6,054 nucleotides of DNA from Candidatus Woesearchaeota archaeon (GTDB taxonomy: Archaea; Nanobdellota; Nanobdellia; Woesearchaeales; GW2011-AR4), in NCBI GenBank assembly GCA_016185875.1, contig JACPMS010000004.1:18967-25020 (forward strand), read 5' to 3'. Of this stretch, positions 1-6,054 are shown piece by piece; the stretch's first letter is position 1, and the number at the start of each line of letters is the position of its first letter. A model generated the notes under the pieces. That model made no database searches. It was not told the DNA's origin and worked only from the letters and a program-made list of their open reading frames with translations. The translations under genes were made by a program, and so were the position numbers.

Positions 1-2
1 GA

Positions 3-2978
3 GCAGGCAAGCAAGGGAAAAGAGCCAAGGTTAAGTTTAAGGGCAGCGATGTCGAGATTGTTGAAGACCAAAGCGGTAAAGGAGCTTCTGGAAAGTGCAT
101 GACAGTCCAAGACTGCACTTCTTTAAATGCTAAAGATCCCAATAATCCATTCAAGCTTCAAGGGAAAGATATTAAGTATGCACGCAACTGGGGCTTTACA
201 AGCAACTGCTTTTATGATCCAGATAATAGAGACACTAGCGTTGTCAGCGATAATCCGGCTCAAAGAGTGGAATGCTGCTGCATAAACACTCAGGATGAAA
301 AAGGCCAGCCAACAAACTATTACCAGTCTGATGATGTTGATCCAAGCGACCCAAATAAAAAAGTCCATGAGTCAAAAACAAAGCCCGGTGAACCGCCTCA
401 GGGAGAGAAACCTGCACAAGATTCAAGAGAAGACCCACGTTTTGCCGATATGAAATTTAGCTACAGATATTCAAAAGAAAAATTCCAGGCCATTTCAGAC
501 GGAAAAATACGCAACCAATACCACCCAAATAGGTATATAGAAGAGAGAGATTTCCCAGCATGCTTTGGTCAAAATCATTTTGTATTTGACAATCCACTAG
601 GCGTTGCATTAGGAGAGCCTGAAAAAGTTTTGATGCTTGACCCGTCCAAGGATTATGTTGTGGCGACATTCCAATGCGCGCACTTGGCTGGAATAAGCCA
701 AAGGCTCCAGTTCATAAGGAATTTAATGTCTTCTTTGTCAACATGCCTAATACAAGTAAGAACAACAGGAAGAGGTGATGCTGGGGCTTGCAAAGAATTA
801 TTCACTCAATATTTATGCAATTCAATATGGCAAGTCATAAATTTTTTGACATCAAAAGGATGTGCTGCAACTGAATATGGCGACGACCCAAATATACAGA
901 GTGAAAAGATAATAGATTATGTAAGAGCTGGAATCAAATCAGTTTCAGATTCTGCAAGTGATTTACAGAGTAGCATTTCGCAAGAATACGGCAATGCTAA
1001 GCTCAACGATTTGCTGGGCAGCGGCGAAGAAAGCATTGCAAGAAAGGTTTGCTTGGCGGCATTTGGCTATGACTGGGAATTAAATGTAAGAAATTTAATT
1101 GATGCCGCATATACAACACCATTTGCAACGCTTGTGCAGCCGATAACAAGGTCAAGGGAATTTTTAACAATTGACCCTGTTTCATTAAAGCCAAAATACG
1201 AGTACAGGGCATCATGGCTCATAAACCCAGGCTGTGATTTTGAGAGATATGACATAGAATTGGCTTGTGTTGGCAAAAAACAGCTTGATATCTACCCAAA
1301 CCAGGTTAACTGCGGGGCAGTAGGGGCTCCTTCAGTTGCATCTGCTTTCACTGTTGGAAAAACACCTGCAATAAACCAGTGCGATTGCATTGGTTTGCCT
1401 GATGAAAAACGAAGGTCAGTCTTTGCTGGAACAAGGCTAAAGCAGAATGTACTGGAAGATAATAAGGCCTTCCATCAGGTCATTGATGATAATTATAGAT
1501 ATGATCATCTTAAGTTTACATTAAGGACAGACAGAAAAATACCTGCAAATATAAAGCCAAATTGCTTCCCGACAGGCTATGATGACGGTATATTTTATGT
1601 GCCCTTAATAGACAAAACGGCACGAGACATATTTGAATGTAGAGTGGATCCTCTTTCAGGCTCTGTATCAGGCTCCTCAACTCCCTGCTGCTATGTAGAC
1701 CAAGCTACTGGGTCATTTACATGCGGCTCAGGCGCTGCATTCGCTTCAAGAAAGGGAACTGCAGAGTTTATAGATATAAAAATTAACGACAAAAGCGCTA
1801 TTGGCAGGGAAGATTTGGTATTCACAGCAGGCGAGACACTAAAGGTTGACACTGATGTAAGAAGTGTCGGGCAAAACAAATGCTTAAGGATGACTTTTGA
1901 CGGGCAAACGCAAGTTCATGAAGTATTTGAGGGCATACAGCAGTATACCTTGCAAACACAGCCGGTTACATTGGGCACAAGAAATGACATAGTAGAGCCA
2001 GCTGGAATCAAAGTTCAGAAAATAAATTTGCTAAATCAAAAAGATGTGTTTATTAATCTGGGATTTTGGGACACCAATAACAACCTGTACTTTTTTGACG
2101 ATGAGGATGTAATATTCGTAGGCAACAAGAATGACAAAAGAACGATAAAAGAAATAAAAGAATCAGCAAAACCTATGAGTGATGGCAGCGAAGTTTCATT
2201 TGCAAACCAGCAAATAATTATAAAGAAAGATAGGGCTGAAGTTGTAATTATATCTGTTGAAGCCCAAAGAAACACAAATACAGGACAGCCCTTCACAGAC
2301 ATCATAGAATTGCCAAATGAAGTAAAACAATCTGTCCCATTTGTTCAGGGGACGATAAGAGTATTGCAGCCAACTGGAATAACAGATACAACACAGCCGC
2401 AACTGCAAGCAAAAACTTTGACAGTTGGTTTATACCATACAAGAGACGACCCAAATCTTTTTGGGGTGAGTTCATGCGATTTCAATGATCCTGTTATTAC
2501 AATTACAGGCGCGAAGCAGGAAAGAAATATAAGGGTAAGTATCAATCAAAAACCGGTATTATCCGCTTTGCAGGCTCCTATAATAAGCGGGCCTGTTACA
2601 AGAGTTATGCTCCCATTTAAAAAGGACAATATTCTAATTCTTGCAACCATCACGCATAGCGAGGGTTTAGAAATACCAGAAATGGAATGCAGGGGTCCTG
2701 ACACAAGTCAAAAGCCCTTTAAAGTTCAAGGCAACCTCAGAGGCAACAACAACTATGAATTCTATGTAAATCCAAATGATATAACTTATGCTGGAGAATA
2801 TGCCTGCACGCTTATTGCAAAAAGCAGGAACAGGCAAGCCAGAGAAAACTCAATCCCTGTCAGATTTGAAGTGCAGTGCGGTGGTGACAACAATGTTTAC
2901 AACACATGCGACAAGGCCAGCAAGTGCAAATCAGGAAATATTGAGGTAACAGGATTGCCTTGTTTCGCAAAATCTTAA
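3..2978 (+). CDS. Large cysteine-rich, probably extracellular protein with C-terminal Ig-like domain (5' partial)
   Basis: The function is not known. The frame is open from base 3, so the ATG at 99 is very likely internal: the 32 codons before it read as ordinary protein and end in Gly-Lys-Cys, continuing a Cys-x5-Cys pair. Residues below count from that Met. About 31 cysteines occur in 991 visible residues, including a CCC at 59-61 and a CC at 530-531, which suggests a disulfide-stabilised protein outside the cell. Residues 85-115 are a hydrophilic Pro/Lys/Glu linker. Residues 190-345 look helical, with Cys at 193, 216, 231, 240, 255 and 318. From about 555 onward it is beta-rich. Residues 818-927 resemble an Ig-like domain, with Cys864 and Cys903 in a YAGEYAC context. 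The tail (927-955) holds four cysteines. No transmembrane anchor is seen; any signal peptide would lie upstream of the window. The next gene starts 13 bp downstream. Export and surface location are inferred; the reading frame itself is certain. Confidence 0.9.
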   Translation, partial: AGKQGKRAKVKFKGSDVEIVEDQSGKGASGKCMTVQDCTSLNAKDPNNPFKLQGKDIKYARNWGFTSNCFYDPDNRDTSVVSDNPAQRVECCCINTQDEKGQPTNYYQSDDVDPSDPNKKVHESKTKPGEPPQGEKPAQDSREDPRFADMKFSYRYSKEKFQAISDGKIRNQYHPNRYIEERDFPACFGQNHFVFDNPLGVALGEPEKVLMLDPSKDYVVATFQCAHLAGISQRLQFIRNLMSSLSTCLIQVRTTGRGDAGACKELFTQYLCNSIWQVINFLTSKGCAATEYGDDPNIQSEKIIDYVRAGIKSVSDSASDLQSSISQEYGNAKLNDLLGSGEESIARKVCLAAFGYDWELNVRNLIDAAYTTPFATLVQPITRSREFLTIDPVSLKPKYEYRASWLINPGCDFERYDIELACVGKKQLDIYPNQVNCGAVGAPSVASAFTVGKTPAINQCDCIGLPDEKRRSVFAGTRLKQNVLEDNKAFHQVIDDNYRYDHLKFTLRTDRKIPANIKPNCFPTGYDDGIFYVPLIDKTARDIFECRVDPLSGSVSGSSTPCCYVDQATGSFTCGSGAAFASRKGTAEFIDIKINDKSAIGREDLVFTAGETLKVDTDVRSVGQNKCLRMTFDGQTQVHEVFEGIQQYTLQTQPVTLGTRNDIVEPAGIKVQKINLLNQKDVFINLGFWDTNNNLYFFDDEDVIFVGNKNDKRTIKEIKESAKPMSDGSEVSFANQQIIIKKDRAEVVIISVEAQRNTNTGQPFTDIIELPNEVKQSVPFVQGTIRVLQPTGITDTTQPQLQAKTLTVGLYHTRDDPNLFGVSSCDFNDPVITITGAKQERNIRVSINQKPVLSALQAPIISGPVTRVMLPFKKDNILILATITHSEGLEIPEMECRGPDTSQKPFKVQGNLRGNNNYEFYVNPNDITYAGEYACTLIAKSRNRQARENSIPVRFEVQCGGDNNVYNTCDKASKCKSGNIEVTGLPCFAKS

Positions 2979-2991
2979 AAATCAGCTAAAA

Positions 2992-3825
2992 ATGCCACAA
3001 AACATAATATTGAATTCTCTGAAACAGTCTTTCATTTCAATTTGGAAAAATAAATCCTTGTTTGTTTTGTTGTTTGTCCTGCAAATTGCTTTTTTCATCA
3101 TTTTTTCAGTGATAAACTTGACATACCAGGCAAAAATACTGGGCAACATTCAAGCAATTACCAGTTACTTAAGCCAGCAAAAGCTGGACGAAGCTTCAGC
3201 CACAGATAACCTGCTGCAGCAAAAAAGCCTGCTTGGCGATGATCCTTTGCTCATAAGCAGGAATTTCAATGAAATGGTAAAGAATTTCAGGCTTTATTTG
3301 ATTTATGCTTTTGTGTTGTTAATTACTTTTATTTCAACGGCATGGGCAATAACTCACAGATTGTTTCACAAATTTAATTCCAAGCAGTTTGCCAAGAATT
3401 TTTTCAGCATTTTTGTTATTTTATTGTTTTACTTGGGATTGATTTTCCTGTTTTTCTTTTCACTGCTTAATATTTCAGCAGTCCAATTGGCCGCTCCGTC
3501 GCAGTTGCTCATAAAATATGTTCCGTTTTTCATTTTTTCAGTAATACTGGCTTATTTCATGTTTGTTTCTTTAGCTTTGGTTAGTAAAACAGGATTAAAA
3601 AATATAGTTCAGAAAACGTTAAGCATCGGAATCAGAAAAATCCACTATATTTTGGCAGTTTATTTTATAAATATTTTTTTCTTTATTATTCCAATAATTT
3701 TAATATATTATTTTATTGAGAGCAATTTGTTTATTCTGGTATTATCATTGATGCTGATGATTTTCAGCTTTGTTTTTGGGAGGGTATTTATGGTTAGTGT
3801 GGTTGAGAAATTAGAAAAAAGTTAA
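2992..3825 (+). CDS. Polytopic membrane protein, six predicted TM segments, unknown function
   Basis: This is a 277-residue integral membrane protein of no recognised family. Hydrophobic segments lie at about residues 22-42, 101-121, 135-159, 177-197, 217-242 and 246-270. Lys/Arg-rich stretches precede TM1 and fill the TM2-TM3 loop (122-134) and TM4-TM5 loop (199-216), and the C-terminal tail carries two Lys. By the positive-inside rule this gives both termini in the cytoplasm. The largest outside loop, about 43-98, is polar and Gln/Leu/Asp-rich. The start is well fixed: the frame opens after a stop at 2947-2949, no ATG, GTG or TTG precedes 2992, and the next Met is residue 95. No Shine-Dalgarno sequence is visible in the 13-bp gap after the cysteine-rich gene, so translation may depend on coupling. 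The close spacing suggests an operon and perhaps a role in exporting or anchoring the upstream protein, which is inference only. Its stop overlaps that of the convergent gene. Confidence 0.9.
   Translation: MPQNIILNSLKQSFISIWKNKSLFVLLFVLQIAFFIIFSVINLTYQAKILGNIQAITSYLSQQKLDEASATDNLLQQKSLLGDDPLLISRNFNEMVKNFRLYLIYAFVLLITFISTAWAITHRLFHKFNSKQFAKNFFSIFVILLFYLGLIFLFFFSLLNISAVQLAAPSQLLIKYVPFFIFSVILAYFMFVSLALVSKTGLKNIVQKTLSIGIRKIHYILAVYFINIFFFIIPIILIYYFIESNLFILVLSLMLMIFSFVFGRVFMVSVVEKLEKS
3815..3820 (-). terminator. T6 run just past the HEFAH gene stop
   Basis: On the minus strand a run of six T begins two bases after the stop codon, inside the 3' end of the convergent membrane-protein gene. With no intergenic space between the converging genes, this is the nearest candidate oligo-T terminator for the minus-strand transcript. 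It also encodes lysines of the opposing gene, so codon constraint alone could explain it. Confidence 0.35.
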
Positions 3826-5309
3826 TTGCTTGCAGATGCTTCTGCAGTTTCTGCCTCTCGAGGTGATTCTTTTTCGGATTTTGCCTCTCTTTCTTTTGCA
3901 TCTTTCATGCTCTTGTATTCCGATTTACCTAATCTTCTTTCATAAGTTTTTTCAGCTTCACCATCTTCATTTTTAGACTCCTTAATGTTTCTTCCAATGA
4001 ATCTTGTGGGCATGGAAGCACCTTCTCCATAAACTCTTCTGCCTTCATAAGTTGGAGCTAAAGTTCCGTCTTCAGTAATAGCAAATGATACCTTATCACT
4101 TTCGTCAACTATCTCTTCTAATTTTTTTGAATTTGAAGTTTTTGATTTAGAATTATTTCTTGATGGTTTGTAAGAAGGCTCACCTTCTACAATTGCGCCG
4201 TAAGTTTGCACCATCCTTTCATTTACATATTTTGAAAATTCCTCACCTTTCAATTCTAAAGCCCTTGCTTCTTTCACAAATTTGGAATAAATTTGTTCCA
4301 AAATTTCATCCGTCTTGGAATGGCTGTCTTCCGTCATTCTTTCAAGTAAAGAACCCCAAAATGAATAATCTTTTGCGTAATACCTGCCTTCCTGCGCCAG
4401 TGCCCTGTAAATTCTTTCCATTGTAGTTCCTTTGAATCTCTCGGCCATCATTGAGTAGAATTCTGCCTGCAATTTCCCCTGTAGCTTTTCAGACTTCCTA
4501 TCGCCCCTAACACCAAGAACATGAGCAAATTCATGCAGCAAAACAGAGCGTTTCATGGCCTCTACGGCTTCTCGGTCAGTTAATCCGTATTTAGAAATCA
4601 AATCTTTCGCTTTCTTTTGGAAATTCTCCTCTCTTATCAAATAACCTTTGTTAGGATAGTAAGATGCAAGAAAATCACCTTTTTCTACACCCAAACCAAT
4701 TATCCCCGGATTCGGGGTTGTATCAATTGAAAATCCTTTTTTCGCGAGAAAATTAACCCACTCAACAGGTTCGTAATTTAATCTGTTTGTTTCGTCATAC
4801 TTCAAATTCTTCAAATCTCCTTCAAATTTTGCCAATTTTGATTGAAAATATCCTAATCTATTTGGATTAACTGCATTGACAATATCGTGGCTTGTTTGTA
4901 AATTAACCGGAGTGCTATTGTTCGGAAAGTCCATTCTTGAGCGAGGACTTGCAATCAATGCAAAGTCAGGCATTTTTGGGATTATGTTAAACATAGCTGG
5001 CTTGACATCTTCGCCTGCTGCCTTCATCCCGTCAATTTCATAATCAGCTTGCTGGGAGAGATAACCATGGCCTTGTTTAAAGTAATCAACAGCAGGCTCT
5101 AAATATCTTTTATTAGAAGTTCTTGACTCAACAAAAGGAATGCCATTAATATTGACAATCCCAGGTTTGAAAAAACCAGCAGCAACGTTGGGTTGACCAC
5201 CTTGCATTGATTGATTATCCTCAATAGCAATTTTTTTAGGCTGAACTCTAACAGAATGTGGTGGAGCTATGTATGCTGGGCTTAAAACACGATAACTGCT
5301 TAATGGCAT
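3822..5309 (-). CDS. Putative cytoplasmic zinc metallopeptidase-like protein (HEFAH motif)
   Basis: This is a 495-residue soluble protein with no signal peptide or membrane segment. Its clearest motif is LLHEFAH at residues 257-263: H259 and H263 would bind zinc and E260 would be the catalytic base, as in zincin peptidases. The third ligand is not obvious. G266 sits where metzincins have their conserved Gly, but the following ligand position is G269 with D270 one residue late. E283, in QAEFYSMMAE, is a good gluzincin-type candidate 20 residues after H263. Residues 1-130 are Pro/Asn-rich with no recognised domain, 150-255 and 270-370 look largely helical, and about 380-495 is a charged Lys/Glu/Ser-rich tail, probably disordered. 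The ATG at 5309 is the first possible start, because an in-frame stop lies at 5316-5318. No Shine-Dalgarno sequence is visible. Peptidase activity is inferred from the motif alone; substrate and role are unknown. Confidence 0.9.
   Translation of the reverse strand: MPLSSYRVLSPAYIAPPHSVRVQPKKIAIEDNQSMQGGQPNVAAGFFKPGIVNINGIPFVESRTSNKRYLEPAVDYFKQGHGYLSQQADYEIDGMKAAGEDVKPAMFNIIPKMPDFALIASPRSRMDFPNNSTPVNLQTSHDIVNAVNPNRLGYFQSKLAKFEGDLKNLKYDETNRLNYEPVEWVNFLAKKGFSIDTTPNPGIIGLGVEKGDFLASYYPNKGYLIREENFQKKAKDLISKYGLTDREAVEAMKRSVLLHEFAHVLGVRGDRKSEKLQGKLQAEFYSMMAERFKGTTMERIYRALAQEGRYYAKDYSFWGSLLERMTEDSHSKTDEILEQIYSKFVKEARALELKGEEFSKYVNERMVQTYGAIVEGEPSYKPSRNNSKSKTSNSKKLEEIVDESDKVSFAITEDGTLAPTYEGRRVYGEGASMPTRFIGRNIKESKNEDGEAEKTYERRLGKSEYKSMKDAKEREAKSEKESPREAETAEASASN
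3831..3846 (+). terminator. Small perfect stem-loop just past the plus-strand stop
   Basis: TGCAGA, a four-base loop TGCT, then TCTGCA form a perfect 6-bp inverted repeat starting 5 bases after the membrane-protein stop codon. It lies within the last codons of the convergent gene (Ala/Glu/Ser repeats), which could create it by chance. No T-run follows immediately; the nearest T5 is at 3870-3874. It may contribute to termination or transcript-end stability, but support is weak. Confidence 0.25.
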
Positions 5310-5334
5310 TTTATTTTATAGTGTTGCTTGTGAG

Positions 5335-5360
5335 AAAAAGAGAAAAATTAAAAAGAAAAA
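5335..5360 (-). terminator. Four oligo-T runs, possible archaeal-type terminator
   Basis: Read on the minus strand, the gap after the partial gene carries four T5 runs (5360-5356, 5354-5350, 5347-5343 and 5339-5335) starting 12 bases past its stop codon. Archaeal RNA polymerase is known to terminate on oligo-T tracts without a hairpin. No stable stem-loop precedes them. They also lie between a candidate TATA box and the next gene, so they may be nothing more than AT-rich leader sequence. Confidence 0.45.
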
Positions 5361-5366
5361 TTTAAA
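5359..5366 (-). promoter_or_regulatory. Candidate archaeal TATA box for the HEFAH gene
   Basis: The minus strand reads TTTAAATT here. An archaeal TATA element sits about 26 bases before the transcription start, which would place the start near 5335 and give a leader of roughly 25 nt. The upstream bases are not a clear purine-rich BRE. A second TATA-like string, TATAAAAT at 5313-5320, lies only 3 bases before the ATG, too close to drive a transcript containing that start codon. Confidence 0.35.
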
Positions 5367-5372
5367 GCAGTT

Positions 5373-6053
5373 TTAACTTTTATGTTGGTTTGCGTAATCT
5401 TTTGCTGTACTAGTAATTGCATTATCAACTACTGGTGCAGGATTTGATTTTACAGCTCTGTTGTATGGGTCTGTTGGACTCTTAAGCGTATATTCTGACT
5501 GCCTTATCTGTAATGCAGCATTATATTTACTGAATACTTCTTCTGGAGGAGCAAGTTCTGAAATTGCATCTAGTCCAGCATGCTCTCTGAATGCTTTTGT
5601 AACAACAGTTGGTTTTGCTTTGCCCACACTAGTCAAGTGTCTGTGAATAGTTGCCAATTTATAAGCTTCTTCATGTGATTTTGTTGTGATATAGTTCAAC
5701 AAAGTCTTAAATGGACCGTCAGGAAGGTTGTCTATACTGATTGGATAACGCTGTCTTTGAATATCGGCATTTAATTGAATAAAGTCGACACCTGCTTCAG
5801 CAAGATACTTATGAACTAGTTCTCTTCTCTTTTCAAGGCTCAGTTCTTTAGATAATTTTATGCTTGAATTTTTGTATTCAGAATCAATTTCATAAGCTTT
5901 TCCAACTACAGCTTGCATAATTCCCCAAGCTTTGCTAAAATCGGCGTCATGTGCTTCACCCATAACAGATTTAATAGTACTCTCTAAATCACTTCTAATT
6001 GGTCTTATTTCATCGTTTCTTTTAACAGGACGATTAACCCTTTTTGCAGGGTC
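5373..6053 (-). CDS. Hypothetical protein, mainly helical, 5' partial
   Basis: I do not recognise this protein. The frame stays open to the right edge: 30 sense codons precede the Met at 5963, so that Met is probably internal and 226 residues are visible. The upstream part is Arg/Lys/Pro-rich (for example RVNRPVKR) and reads as plausible protein. The body looks alpha-helical and soluble, with charged helices such as SLEKRRELVHKYLAEAG, no transmembrane segment and no cysteines in the visible portion. The C-terminal 60 residues are richer in Pro, Ser, Thr and Asn and probably flexible. A TIHRHL stretch contains two histidines but matches no catalytic motif I know. The HEFAH gene follows on the same strand after 63 bp, so the two could be co-transcribed, though the T-rich gap argues for a possible break. 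A real gene is supported by length, an open frame to the edge and neighbour arrangement; the function is unknown. Confidence 0.78.
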   Translation of the reverse strand, partial: DPAKRVNRPVKRNDEIRPIRSDLESTIKSVMGEAHDADFSKAWGIMQAVVGKAYEIDSEYKNSSIKLSKELSLEKRRELVHKYLAEAGVDFIQLNADIQRQRYPISIDNLPDGPFKTLLNYITTKSHEEAYKLATIHRHLTSVGKAKPTVVTKAFREHAGLDAISELAPPEEVFSKYNAALQIRQSEYTLKSPTDPYNRAVKSNPAPVVDNAITSTAKDYANQHKS

Positions 6054-6054
6054 A

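Noticed and set aside
99..101. ATG at 99 as the true start of the cysteine-rich gene
   Set aside because: The frame is open back to base 3, the preceding codons include a matching Cys, and no signal peptide follows this Met, so it is most likely internal.
771..779. RGD tripeptide in the cysteine-rich protein as an integrin-like adhesion motif
   Set aside because: RGD is common by chance, and a second RGD lies beside the zinc motif of an apparently cytoplasmic protein. There is no evidence of integrin-type partners here.
123..2545. Several 60-90 codon minus-strand ORFs under the cysteine-rich gene
   Set aside because: They overlap one long continuous plus-strand frame, and their translations have the irregular, Cys/Phe/Ser-rich composition typical of antisense shadows.
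3674..3680. T7 run on the plus strand as a terminator
   Set aside because: It lies within a phenylalanine-rich membrane segment of the gene, 145 bp before the stop, so coding need explains it better.
4160..4426. 88-codon plus-strand ORF inside the HEFAH gene
   Set aside because: It is fully antisense to a well-supported gene, has no promoter or ribosome site, and its translation looks like a shadow of the opposite-strand codons.
4500..4535. Assigning the HEFAH protein firmly to the metzincins
   Set aside because: The third-ligand position holds Gly, with Asp displaced by one residue, and no Met-turn could be identified by eye.
5461..5646. 61-codon plus-strand ORF opposite the right-edge gene
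   Set aside because: It is antisense to the longer minus-strand frame that runs open to the window edge, with no independent support.

Overview
The window most resembles a piece of an archaeal genome, probably from a DPANN-type lineage (Woesearchaeota/Pacearchaeota-like). This is inference from four things: heavy AGA/AGG and AUA codon use, starts without Shine-Dalgarno sequences, short oligo-T runs instead of hairpin terminators, and a very large cysteine-rich apparently extracellular protein of a style I associate with those lineages. No marker gene fixes the taxonomy. All four visible stop codons are TAA and the standard code fits.

Layout: four protein genes fill nearly the whole window in two convergent pairs. 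On the plus strand, a huge cysteine-rich protein (991 residues visible, N-terminus cut off by the left edge) is followed after 13 bp by a 277-residue protein with six predicted membrane segments. The spacing suggests co-transcription. On the minus strand, a protein of unknown function (226 residues visible, N-terminus cut off by the right edge) is followed after 63 bp by a 495-residue protein with an HEFAH zinc-peptidase motif. The two pairs meet at 3822-3825, where one palindromic TTAA supplies both stop codons.

How the genes may work together: the plus-strand pair looks like a cell-envelope unit, a disulfide-rich surface or secreted protein with a C-terminal Ig-like domain plus a small integral membrane protein. 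The minus-strand pair looks cytoplasmic, since the 495-residue protein has no signal peptide or membrane segment. A functional link between the two pairs is not shown; they only share a transcription-collision point.

No RNA genes, CRISPR arrays, insertion sequences or long repeats were seen, and no gene-free stretch exceeds 63 bp. Both edge genes are incomplete because of the window limits, not because of mutation. The least explained items are the cysteine-rich protein and the atypical metallopeptidase.
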